Source of the DNA: Elysia marginata
Taxonomy: Eukaryota; Mollusca; Gastropoda; Plakobranchidae
Length of the DNA stretch: 23,337 nucleotides
Direction of reading: 5' to 3'
NCBI GenBank assembly: GCA_019649035.1
Contig: BMAT01001966.1
Location: 766,502-789,838, forward strand
The notes under the pieces are model-generated. The model ran no database searches, was not told the DNA's origin, and saw only the letters and a list, made by a program, of their open reading frames with translations. The position numbers were made by a program, and so were the translations under genes. Below, in pieces: positions 1-9,536 of the stretch; positions within the stretch are counted from its first letter, which is position 1, and the number at the start of each line of letters is the position of its first letter.

Positions 1-265
1 TTTTTTGTTTGGAGAGTATACATGTTGACGTCTATTGTGTACGAATTCCATTAAAATGTAATGAATAGTTTTAAAGTTATTTAACAGGAGGCATTACTTT
101 TTGAACAACCCTCGTATATCATAGAACAATAGGTTGGGAACGGAACCTTCAGGCACACCAGGTCTTTTTTTTTAGCAATGGGATTACCAAAGCATGCTTA
201 TTATAACATTCTAATGTAGACCCTGACTCCAGTTGTTTATTCATAATGACAGTGATGACGTGAAT
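1..265. other. AT-rich intergenic DNA, nothing recognised
   Basis: No reading frame with coding character, no repeat boundary and no RNA gene was seen in this stretch. Confidence 0.6.
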
Positions 266-421
266 AAGATTATCAATGTGTGGGAAACGGGTTAAGACTG
301 CATGAATTTGGTGATTTCAAAATAGCATCTTTAACAGTATCAGCAGACACTAGATCGGATTGGGATAGCACAGTGCCACAAAATTTATCAAAAGCTAGAA
401 GGAATGGAGATAAATTATCTT
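266..421 (+). other. Short open stretch with coding-like composition
   Basis: This frame is open for 51 codons between two stops and has no obvious start codon. Its residues are mixed and soluble-looking, for example FGDFKIASLTVSADT followed by RSDWDSTVPQ, rather than the Phe/Lys/Asn-rich output of random AT-rich DNA. There is a possible acceptor inside it (catctttaacag, ending at 335). It could be a remnant of the same source as the deaminase-like segment 250 bases downstream, an exon, or chance. No family is recognised. Confidence 0.2.
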
Positions 422-668
422 AATAAGATCTAATTCTATATATTTTGTCATTAAAGCATGTGCCAAATTTCTGTGCTCATTCCTCATAGAGTGTCTTGGG
501 CAATGGTGAGGAATTACATGTAATTTTTCCGATGCCATACAGTTTCCTTGAATTCGTACACTCATGTACATAATATGCTCGATTATCAGTTATTTCACAA
601 TTTGATGGTAAGAGTTATAGATTTGTCCATGAACACACAGTCCTGATGATATCAATTTCCTCTTTGCC

Positions 669-905
669 TGATGCGGGGCTGTCTGTGCTGCCTGGATATC
701 TGAAGTAATCTATGGGGCCGATGATCGCAAGTCACTGATCGTGTTCGCTCAAGCCATGTTTGCCAAGCAAATGTCTGGGCTCTGAGTTGACTTGTTGGCA
801 GTATTAGAGTCTCGAAGAATTGTCTAGCCCTTTGTTGAATGGATTAGCCAATTGATCATGATTTATGACTTTCATGTTGCTGGGTGTAAGGTGATGTTTG
901 TGCTG
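669..905 (+). pseudogene. Deaminase-like gene remnant (CMP/dCMP or nucleoside deaminase fold)
   Basis: Seen: one frame reads CGAVCAAWISEVIYGADD from 672, then RKSLIVFAQAM, and continues after internal stops as VDLLAVLESRRIV and PFVEWIS. Known: zinc-dependent nucleoside, tRNA-adenosine and dCMP deaminases carry PCxxC followed by G-A-[IV], an alpha helix, and then a strand such as [RE]VVYGADD; the segment matches the second half of that zinc site and the strand after it. The first metal-binding half (H-A-E) was not found upstream. Inference: an old gene fragment or retained pseudogene, not a working enzyme. No introns are evident inside it, which would fit a retrocopy or acquired gene. A chance resemblance cannot be excluded because the match rests on about 20 residues. 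Confidence 0.4.
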
Positions 906-1420
906 TGCAGGTTTACAGTTGAATGGACATCAAATGTGACCGTGAAGTGGTAAGAGAGAGCTTTTTCTTCTGCCGTGATGCTCGAAATGAGCGGTGGATC
1001 ACTGAAGACTATCCAGTCCTAAATGTAATCACATTTTTATGTTGGTTTATTAAAAAATTGGTGCAGCATCTTTAAAATCTGTATGTATTTTTACATCGGA
1101 CCGTTCTACCTCGTAGTAATGAATGTTGAGGTTCTCTAGCAAAATAGGCATGGTTTAAGCTTGGATTCTGGGCCGATTTTGTTTATATTTATCTACCTAA
1201 CATTTCTTCACTTTGTCACTTCACTCGTGTTCAGATCGTACAATTGATTGGGCTGATTATTTTGACATGTGAACATGAGTTAAAGGTACACTGGTCAACC
1301 AACCTTGGTTGTCTAAACCGAGACGGTACTGAGAACGTCTCAGTCTAAGCTCATTGGGTTCACTTGAACATTGTAAATAAACCTGTTGGTGGCGTGGGGT
1401 GAAAAATAAACAAAGCACTG
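906..1420 (+). other. Possible transcript tail with coding-like traces
   Basis: An acceptor-like gtgctgtgcag at 900-910 is followed by a 14-codon open stretch (FTVEWTSNVTVKW) running into a donor-like GTAAGA near 951. Another frame reads FFFCRDARNERWITEDYPVL from about 960 and stops near 1060. Two poly(A) hexamers follow. Taken together this could be the 3' part of a transcribed unit linked to the deaminase-like remnant, but no complete model could be built. Confidence 0.2.
1376..1410 (+). terminator. Two AATAAA hexamers with GT-rich downstream element
   Basis: AATAAA occurs at 1376-1381 and 1405-1410, followed by tgcctgtgttgttt, a typical GT-rich cleavage element. It is a plausible plus-strand cleavage and polyadenylation site, but no coding region can be tied to it with confidence. 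Confidence 0.35.
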
Positions 1421-2099
1421 CCTGTGTTGTTTACAATGTCTCTGCTACCTTCCAGTGCAGAACGCAACTCATAACAAACGAGCAGTTCTAGCAGCCAAGT
1501 TTTAAAAAATCATGCATGCGTGAAAAACTCATTTAAAGGATCTTTTCCACTAAGTCTTGCTGCAAGATGTTTCAATGCCGTGTTCAGATTACGTGACCTA
1601 AATTACTTCTTTTTCATTTTTTTTTTGGCTAGAGGTCTTCTTGTTCCCTCCTTTTTGTATGAATTTTCCCTGTTTAAAAATTCTTATAACTTTTAATGTT
1701 TACAATTTTATTTTTCTTTTCTTTCTAACTTAATTGACAAAAAGGAATGATCAATGATACTTAATGAGTGACACCATTATTAACCATAAAATCCTTATCA
1801 TCTCACTTGCTTTTATCATCTGCATTTACTGTCTAGTTTCACATACGGCAATAGCGTTTAATAATCTGTGAACTTTGTTGTATCATAAATAAAAAAAACT
1901 TTTGATCGGCATTAAAAATACTATCATCACTCAAATTCTTACACCATCATCACCAACTGACAGGCTTCATCATCAGCAGCACCCCTATCCTTTCGACCGC
2001 CAGATATTACGTTGATGAACCTCCTTTTTACTATCAACACCAAAATAATTCGACTGAACAATGATCGACAAAATGCATGTACTGTCTGCCCCTTCATTC
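1421..2099. other. Intergenic, pyrimidine-rich in part
   Basis: Contains T-rich runs around 1610-1730 and scattered ATCATC words near 1920-1970. The minus-strand frame at 1939-2202 shows no family features and overlaps a candidate plus-strand exon; it is not called. Confidence 0.5.
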
Positions 2100-2219
2100 T
2101 ATCTATTATCGACTTTCCTTGTTTTGATGCCAGAGCGTACAAATACATTTGTGTGTGCTCGCGAACGCGAACATTGGCCGTAACTGGACTGTTCACATCC
2201 ATTCCGGTTTTAATTACAG
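2100..2219 (+). promoter_or_regulatory. Candidate 5' untranslated exon ending in a CAG/GTAAGT donor
   Basis: The sequence ttaattacag followed by gtaagtcg (exon edge at 2219) is a perfect consensus donor. The preceding 100 bases are richer in CpG than their surroundings (gctcgcgaacgcgaac), as first exons often are. The nearest downstream coding exon on this strand starts its ATG at 3344, with a possible though pyrimidine-poor acceptor (cttcaacaccag, ending 3326). The exon start is arbitrary here. A lone donor match can occur by chance. Confidence 0.3.
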
Positions 2220-2781
2220 GTAAGTCGTTAAAAGTAAAACACTGCTATTATCTTTATAATGATGTTCTTGATTTCTTTACACACAGTTTACAGTTGACTT
2301 TTTGTTTTTTACTGGGGTCCGATTTCGATCTTTTCTTAGCGCTGCTCGTCATTAATGAGTGTTCTCTGTATATAATAATGTTCGCAGGCAAAATTATGTG
2401 TGCAACGCAGATGTAGTGTTGTAAGTTACGTCTACATGTCAAAACAGTAACTCTAAAAGGTTCTAGAAATATAGCCTTTTGCTTGTAACATAGTAGCCCT
2501 ATATATGAACATGTGGGCATTTTCAAGAACAAAATCTTCCAGTCAAAATCTGCAAGAAAAGTAGTGGTACGAGATTTAGGCTTTGTGGGCTGGTGCATGT
2601 ATAGCCTTGGGTATAGTTCCATGCTCCGAGTACACAAGCAAGCGACAACTAATACTGGGCGGCAGAGTTAATAGTTTGATGGGAAATCTGTTTGACATTC
2701 CAATCTTTTTCTTTTTTTAAAAGATATATTTACAATGGTTGAAGTCAACTGTAGCGCATTGACTTATTTACACCCCCCCTC

Positions 2782-2805
2782 TCATTGTCTTCTCTCTCTC
2801 TCTCT
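2782..2805. repeat. (CT)n-rich simple repeat
   Basis: A run of C followed by alternating TC. It is the complement of the GA-rich tract near 3231-3291. Confidence 0.8.
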
Positions 2806-3230
2806 GGCGCTGTAAGTAAGTGTGATTTATCGACCTGAATTTGTCCAGTATACAAGAAGTTTATTTTTACGTACATGTATAATATAAACAGATAACACAA
2901 ATTTTGCTGCCTGGTGTATTAGAACGCGCACGAGTGTAAAAATGAAAGGTTTATTTTGTAATTCAAGATTCATAGTGAAGAGAATAATTTTTTGTATTAT
3001 TTATCAACCTTTATATAAACCAAAAACTCTGTTTGACATATCTGACACGTACCTCTCATTCCTTTTTGTTTTCGACGAGTAAAGTTTGGACTTGCAGTTG
3101 CGTCCAGGTAGGCAGTTCGTAAGGATATGCACGTAAAAGGAAAAAGCATTTACAATGTTTACACTTTTGAAACCATCACCGTTAATAAATCTGTCAATCT
3201 GCAAATCCTTAGAATAATCAAAATAGTCAT

Positions 3231-3291
3231 GAAGAGAGAGGGGAAGAGAGGGAGAGAGAGCAGGGACAGAGAGAGGGAGAGAAGGGAGAAT
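3231..3291. repeat. (GA)n-rich simple repeat
   Basis: About 60 bases of almost pure purine with GAGAGA runs, just upstream of the first coding exon at 3344. In RNA it could pair with the CT tract near 2790. Confidence 0.85.
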
Positions 3292-3343
3292 GTCATTTAA
3301 GTAACACAGTCTATCTTCAACACCAGGTGTCATCGTGTTTCTC

Positions 3344-4124
3344 ATGTCCAAAAAATCATCTGCTCATTTCACTACTGGAACCATATTTTGTGTACTTGGA
3401 GGCGCCATATGCATAGCATGCGCCATACATAATTTCTACCATTGGAGGAAAGAAAAGACACGGGCTGACCTTGGACTTCCTGTATACGACAGGTGAGCGG
3501 TACCAAAAAAGAATATACATTGAGTTTAGTTGCCCGCCCTCTCCCCCCTCGTTACATTATGTTTGCCCGCTTTCCCACCTCCCCAATTATATTTTTCTTT
3601 ATAACGCGCGAAGAAAGTTCAAATTTTTCTTTTAATTCTGTTTGTACATACGTCATAATTTTTAAATCGAAGAAAAATCGTAACTAAACTTAAATCTGTT
3701 GCCCTTTAAACTGATTTCTATTATTATCCTTGCTTTGAGAGGAAGATAAATCAAGGCATCACGCCTTTATCACAACATTTCATTTTAATCATCAAATGGA
3801 GAAGCATTGTATGATAAATATACCCCTCCAATGCTTTTGCTTTTTACCGAATAACATTTATTCTCTAATACCGGGTATTAAAAACCATTATCTGAATATG
3901 GTCGACTGCATGAGATTTGTTAAAATAGTATCTACTTTATACGCCATGTACATGTTTTCAAGCCATTGTGCAAGTTGGTTGTTAAAATTATCTGTCTACA
4001 ATCAACAAAATTATGCGTAAATATTTCTCATCTTTTTTTTTCCATCAGCCACTTCAGCATCCCGAAAAACGCTCTAATCAAAGGAAGTCCCAAGAGGCAA
4101 AAGGAGTTGTGTACGATGGTATAA
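3344..4124 (+). CDS. Two-exon gene for a 74-residue single-pass membrane protein with a C-terminal PDZ-ligand-like tail
   Basis: Exons are 3344-3492 and 4049-4124; the summed length is 225 bases, which is 74 codons plus TAA. The donor is cgacag/gtgagc and the acceptor is a T-run ending tccatcag; the split codon becomes Ser50. The ATG is the first one after an in-frame TAA at 3302. The protein has a short N-terminal tail (MSKKSSAHFTT), one hydrophobic helix at residues 12-32 containing a Gly-Gly pair and three cysteines (one more lies just outside), a basic stretch (HWRKEKTR) and a polar tail with LGLPVYDS and KGSPKRQKEL. It ends CTMV, which fits the class I PDZ-ligand pattern (S/T-x-hydrophobic). 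The basic segment after the helix suggests a cytoplasmic C-terminus, though the N-tail also has two lysines. I do not recognise the family; it resembles small integral membrane or mitochondrial assembly proteins in size only. ATTAAA lies 42 bases past the stop. The 5' untranslated region is undefined. Confidence 0.75.
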
Positions 4125-4166
4125 AACAAGACTGATTTAGTTTAAACTTCGGTATCGCTGTATAGA

Positions 4167-4172
4167 ATTAAA
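4167..4172 (+). terminator. ATTAAA poly(A) signal of the 74-residue protein gene
   Basis: The variant hexamer ATTAAA lies 42 bases after the TAA at 4122-4124 and is followed about 10 bases later by gtctggtgtatgg, a GT-rich downstream element. A short 3' untranslated region is inferred. Confidence 0.55.
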
Positions 4173-4179
4173 AATGAAG

Positions 4180-6907
4180 AGTCTGGTGTATGGACACTGA
4201 ATGAGAGCACGCTTGGTGTGCCATAAGCTGACCCTAATAGCCGCATTAGCCCGAGCCTATGCCGCTGTGTAAAAGACCAAATACTCCAACATAAGTAAAT
4301 TTCATAATCCCTATAATTTTATATTAAACTTCGATTTGGACCGGCCCATAGCAACAAAGTACTAGTTAAATTTCAGTCACCAGTTTGTTTACGTTTAGAC
4401 TTACACTACAGACCTGTTGAGTATGGTAGCCTAGGCCTGAGCCAATCAATCGCCTCAACCAATGCAACTTTATTATTGAGTTTTTTTTTTTTACTTTTAA
4501 TATCATAAGACACGGTAGCCTTTGCGTATGCACGTATTTTTACTTATGTACATAAACACTCAGTCATAAACACTATGCAAGCTTATTTATCTTTTTCGAC
4601 ACATGCCTTCTCAGTATTGCACTCGCTTTTTTCCCTATTGTTTTACATGTATCTTTGTGCGATTTAATTTTAATTACTTGTCTTTAAAAATAACTGCTCG
4701 TGTTCTTGGTTGTTTTTCTCTCAAGATTTTAAAGTATTATTTAAATGTGACCTTAAACCCGAAAAGGCTGCCAAATTCCACCTCCCCCCCCCAAAAAAAA
4801 ACAAACAAAAAAACAACAACAACAAAAAAACTACATATTTGGACATGTAGTTAAAACAATCCCATATGCCAGGGGGACCGTTCTGCTTTGATCTGGAATA
4901 ACAAAAAGAGGTGTGATTATATGAATGAATATTTTTTAACTGCAAAAGTGCGAACTGGCAAAATAAAAAAAAAGGTTAGCAATGGCCTATAGGTTTGATT
5001 TCAGACGTGATAAACTGCCTCCATCGGTGTTATGACTGGTATGCATGTATTATGCTTCTTTTTAAGTCACCTAATCAACAGTCCTTTTGATGTTGGTTGA
5101 GCACTTATGGTTTCTTGAAAAGTTTTGCCTGTACAGATTTTAGTAGAACATTGTAAATTGTTTTCTAATTTGAAATGCTTGTAGTGTACGTATAATCAAA
5201 AGTGCAACTATATTGTTTAGCAGTGCAGCAATAAGACAATGAAATAGAATCCTTTACAACTCGGTAGTACACGAAGAAGTGACTTGGAGAGTAAATCCAC
5301 TGGCATCGGCAACTACGACAAAGAATATAGGCCTACGGCTACACGAGAACGACAGCGCTAGAAAATAGAATAGGCCTACATCATAAAGTTTCTCTTTGCC
5401 TTTCAGTACATATAAACTCTAGTGACAACTCAACCGCTTGCTACCAGCCCATCTTAGTCCCTTTTGCAATCAGGCTACTTTCTATTCGTATTACATATCA
5501 CTACATCTGTACTAGCATGCACAAGTTTATGACAAATTAGCAAAGAACGTTATCTGAAATACGGAGACATCTTATTCATGACCAATTTTTCTTCACTTCA
5601 TGAATGACGTATCCATTGGTCTATGCGCCTAAATAGGATTGAAAGTTTGATGACAGGCAATATGTTTTAATATTGCGAAATACTTTTTGACGATTTTTAA
5701 GTATCCTTTGTAAATTAATTCGAGTTGTTAAGTTTATTTTGCAAACTTCAAGTGTATTATTAGTCGCTATTGGTAGTAGAAACATGACATGCGTAAGCCT
5801 CTACATTCGAAAAACAATCTTTTGTATTTGGCATATATGTAGATTAAGTTATACATGTAGGCCTACAATATCATAACCTAACTATGGGTCAATGAAAAAT
5901 TAAAACTTTTTTTGTTAATTTCCAGGATAGCGGATAGATGAGGCAATTTCATTTATGTACCCGAAACGAATTTTCATTTCACAACTTTTTATTATAGTTT
6001 TATACATGTATTGTGTATATTTACTTTTGTGGAATTTAGTGCTAAAAATTGTAAAGAGTAAGTCTTCATTTCCATTGTGTGGGTCTACCATTCGTGCTGC
6101 TTTTGTTCTTAGTCTTACGGCAGTGCTACATGTGTAAAGCAAATATATAATGCACATTTATATAATATTCACATCATAGTCGTAGGTGTTGCCTCTTGAT
6201 CGCTACTTTTCAATTCTTTTTACTGCTGCAAAAACGCAGTTCAAATGTGTCATGTAGAGTACTAGATCTAAATCTACTTAAATTTTTGTCTTTCTTTTCT
6301 TCTCCATCCACTATTCCTTGAGCCCTTTAACTAACTGCACCTAGTTACATGTACAACACGTAACACTACTAACACAAAGTACTTGTGCTAATATAACAGT
6401 CATTACACATGAATGCATCTCTACGTTACCATAGTTAAATTATTTAATTGCAACGATGCATCCTTCAGGAAAACGCTCCACTCTATCCATATTGCAATTG
6501 TAGCTGCAGGAACCAAACAACATTACCGTTATATCCTTTGGGCTTTTATCACTTTCATGATTCTCACTCTCAGCGCATATGTAGTTTCTTTTTTAAATTC
6601 ATTAGCGAACCAAATCTTCAAGATTCGTACACTATTCCTGATTGCAACCATTGCATTTTTATAGCATTCAAGTGTGTGTTTGAAAAAAGTACTGTGGGAG
6701 AATATAAAGTGAAGAAATCGAACGCAAGTGCACGCAAAGACATTAGGTTAAGAGATTGTGTTTAGGTATGTAAACCTAAACCAAGAAGCCTATTAAACAT
6801 ATATACCATTACCAATTTAAGGAGGTATAAGTATAACTAAATAGGTGTTAGCCTCTGCAAAAAAAATCGTTGTGTATTTTTTCAGATCTTAATTAATAGA
6901 TTTGATG
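4180..6907. other. Long intergenic stretch without recognised genes
   Basis: AT-rich DNA with TACATGTA and TAGGCCTAC words (for example near 5330, 5370, 5850). Two overlapping frames at 6413-6664 and 6448-6765 are open for 83 and 105 codons; the first would be hydrophobic, the second Cys/Phe-rich. Such lengths are expected a few times by chance in this much AT-rich sequence, they lack splice or family support, and they exclude one another. Frames at 4603-4854 and 5955-6137 are likewise unsupported. Confidence 0.5.
4783..4831. repeat. Low-complexity C-run then A/CAA-rich tract
   Basis: A nine-base C run passes directly into A-runs and CAACAACAA. It has no coding value; the minus-strand translation gives a Phe-rich artefact. 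Confidence 0.85.
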
Positions 6908-7053
6908 TACAGTGGAATCCTGTTAAGATAAACCTTGTTTAAGATCAAATTTTGTTTAGTATTTTTACTTTATAATGTTACTGTTAAGTATAAACTTTCG
7001 ATAAGAATTAAGATAAAAGTTGTTTTTTTATCGGTCAAATACTAACATTCCAC
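6908..7053. mobile_element. Pogo/mariner-type MITE, degraded right end
   Basis: The left end is TA/CAGTGGAATCCTGTTAAGA, a classic pogo- or Tigger-like terminus next to a TA target. The right end reads aacattccac, the inverse of GTGGAA, but the final TGTA is lost. The interior has no coding frame. Its length (about 146) is close to the better-preserved element at 21131-21284. Family assignment rests on the end sequence and TA target only. Confidence 0.5.
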
Positions 7054-7837
7054 GAATTTCAAGTACATGTACTGTCATTAGCCAGGTATCCATTTTACAG
7101 GTGGGTTGACCGTGGAAAGTGTGTCATGGTTGGGAATCGGGAGGGAGTGTCAGTATCACACCCAAGTGAATCAACTCCAGTTTGTACAAAAAATTTCAAT
7201 TCAATAAATAACACTTTTCAAGATCTTTAGCCTCAAGCAAGATCTAATTGTCAAGCTCACCAGAACAGCAGTTGTGATGTGTCCTCAAGTTATACTTTCT
7301 GAACAAGATTTACTTTCATAATGTAATTGAAGATGCTTATGCAAACGGAAAGCGTACAGTAAAACTAAGAGCAGTAAAGAGTAGTTGGTAGTGTCTAGCT
7401 TTGAAAACCAATTACATGTACTATAAGGTAAGAGTATGAATACATCTTTACCTGTGATATCATAAAGCAATTAAAATGTTGAGAGGTGCTATGCTTTGTT
7501 TGTGAAAGCTTAAAATTCGATACAGCATTTTGATTAAATTGATATGATTACACTTGCTTTCCCTGTTTATTCTTAATTTCTAAGTAAAAAAGGTAAAACA
7601 ATCATGTCTTGCATTCTGTCCAAATGAGACATAGGTCAAAAGGCTTAGTTTCGAGATAGAGGCTTTTAAAATTTAGTAGGTTTACAAAAGTAAAAATTTT
7701 GTTGTTGTAGATAATGACGCTAAAACCATTTCTAAAAAGTTTTCACACCTAATTGACGTTCCAATTTCCTTTTTAAGCGTTTAATTTTAATTCATATGGT
7801 TGCGAAGGCCTCAATACCTTTATAGTAATATAAACTG
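7054..7837. other. Intergenic; one exon-like segment
   Basis: After an acceptor-like ccattttacag (ending 7100), one plus frame runs 43 codons to TAG at 7228-7230 and reads WVDRGKCVMVGNREGVSVS near its start. The same frame stays open upstream into the MITE, so the acceptor is not needed to explain it and the signal may be chance. The minus frame at 7285-7470 is not supported. Confidence 0.25.
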
Positions 7838-8223
7838 TTTTCTCCTTGTTTCTGAAATTTCACAGGTCCTAATCCTGCTGACTTCAAATGGCTATATCTT
7901 CATACAGAAGCATGATAAAGCTTTTTTGTCTCTTGTATTTGAAAGTAGAGAAAATAACATTTTCTGTGGTACCAATATCTGACTACCTTCCTATTTTGAC
8001 TGAAGACTCATTTGGACTGGTTGCAAGACATATGCCCTAAAACCAGTCAAAATGAGTCCATATTGGAAAACAGTAAGATATTGGTATCAAAGAAAAGCCC
8101 ATTTCTCTATTTTCAAATACAATAAACAGAACAGCTCTATCACGTATTTTGTATGAAGTTATAGATTTTGAAGTTTGCAGGGTTAAGATTTGTAAAACTT
8201 CAGAAAGCTGAAAGGGGAGAAAA
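7838..8223. repeat. Long imperfect inverted repeat (foldback), arms about 185 bp
   Basis: The left arm (7838-8022) and right arm (8041-8223) are inverted copies. Matching blocks include ttctcc...tttctgaa, cttcatac, cttgtatttgaaa, taccaatatct and actggtt/aaccagt around an 18-base spacer. The arms are diverged with small indels. No reading frame of note lies inside; the plus frame at 7800-7982 is a by-product. A foldback transposon or two inverted copies of one dispersed repeat would both explain it. Confidence 0.75.
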
Positions 8224-8419
8224 TTGTGTTTGAAATTTAGAAAATTTTAAAGGTAACATACCATATTAAAATGAAACACATGAAACATGAAATTTCAACA
8301 TAAATCAAGTGTTAAAACCGTTCAAAAATGGTTTTATAGTCAATATCTAAAAAAGGAAAAAAAAAAGACTTCTGAGCACCCACGAAACTTTGAAAGTCTA
8401 TATCTTAAAACTTGGCCTT

Positions 8420-8464
8420 ATGACTTAAAGACTCATTTGGATAGAAGAATGCGAGACATATGAT
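8420..8464 (+). repeat. Third partial copy of the foldback arm
   Basis: Gacttaaagactcatttgg followed by gcgagacatatg matches gactgaagactcatttgg and gcaagacatatg near the end of the left arm, in the same orientation. This shows the arm is a repeat unit in its own right. Confidence 0.55.
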
Positions 8465-9081
8465 CATGTATAATATCAATATAATCTTATAACATAGGCC
8501 TACATGTGCACACAGTCACATCCCTACTGTAAATAGAAAAAAAATACAAGACAATTGGAGATTTACAACAAAAAACTCGACTGGCAGCAAAAACTTGACA
8601 CAAATGTGTTAAATATTCATTTTTATTGAAAACTTTCATTTTGTTCTGATCACATGGTTTTTTTTAACCGGAATCTCAAATACTGAAGAGGTCACATGAT
8701 TCTTTGAAACCACAAATTTTATTGGTTATGTACATACATGTATTTATATATTTCCTGATGAATCAGAATACCATAGTCAAACAAATTGAAATAAAAAAAA
8801 TACAAAATTGAAATTGGAAAACTGAGTAATTGATTTTGGAGGGTTAAGATAAAAAATAAAACAAACCTAGACATATTAATATTTGCATTTAACCTATCCA
8901 TGGCATCATATAGGAGCAAGAAATAATTACAACAAAAAAATAAATGTAAATCTTAACATTTTTTGTAAGTTTAATAACAAAACTTGGCATTGTCCTTAAA
9001 TCATCTAAATAAAACCAAACCTGTTAGGAACATAATTTTTTTTAAAAAAATAGTGTGACTAGATATCAAGATATCCAGTTC
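8465..9081. other. AT-rich intergenic DNA, nothing recognised
   Basis: A and T runs with no supported gene. The minus frame at 8719-8919 is Phe/Leu/Ile-rich noise. Confidence 0.55.
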
Positions 9082-9536
9082 AAATCCTCATGCCCAAAAT
9101 ACTTTGCTTTCCCAACATCAATCCTTATTCCTATACATGTGCTAGTTTCCAAGCAGTTCATTATACTTAAAAAATATCAATCCTTTATGTGCTAGTTTCC
9201 AGGTATATTCATTATGCTTAAGCAACATCAATTTTATAAATCCTAAATCCTAAATCCTCATGCCCAAAATACTTTGCTTTCCCAACATCAATCCTTATTC
9301 CTATACATGTGCTAGTTTCCAAGCAGTTCATTATACTTAAACAATATCAATCCTTTATGTGCTAGTTTCCAAGTATATTCATTATGCTTAAGCAACATCA
9401 ATTTTATACATGTACTAGTTTCCCAGGACATTCATGCTTGAACAATATCAATCCTATACATGTTGCAGATTCCAAGCATATTATTAATTATGCTTAAACA
9501 TCAATCCTATACACGTTCTAGTTTCCAATTCATTGC
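9082..9536. repeat. Nested tandem array: about 50-bp units inside a 170-bp period
   Basis: Two copies of a 170-bp unit start at 9082 and 9252 (both aaatcctcatgcccaaaat) and are nearly identical. Inside and after them a shorter unit recurs, marked by [GTA]CTAGTTTCC or a close variant at 9141, 9191, 9311, 9361, 9414, 9464 and 9517, a spacing of 50-53 bases where contiguous, each followed by ttcattat(a/g)cttaa and (c/a)atcaatcct. The last units are more diverged. This is a satellite-like array with higher-order structure: the longer duplication came after the short repeat arose. Confidence 0.9.

Noticed and set aside
1300-1360. Small palindromes (accaaccttggttg; gagacggtactgagaacgtctc)
   Set aside because: Short and imperfect, without flanking target duplications or further copies in the window.
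1939-2202. Minus-strand 87-codon frame
   Set aside because: No domain, no splice or poly(A) support, and it lies opposite a candidate plus-strand first exon with a perfect donor.
3004-3351. Minus-strand 115-codon frame with a Ser/Leu/Pro run
   Set aside because: The run is a translation of the GA/CT simple repeat and the frame lies opposite the real coding exon at 3344.
6413-6765. Overlapping 83- and 105-codon plus frames
   Set aside because: Mutually exclusive, AT-driven composition, no family features, and such lengths are expected by chance in this amount of sequence.
9082-9536. CRISPR-like spaced repeat
   Set aside because: The units are directly adjacent and vary as a satellite does; the setting is eukaryotic and there are no unique spacers of constant length.
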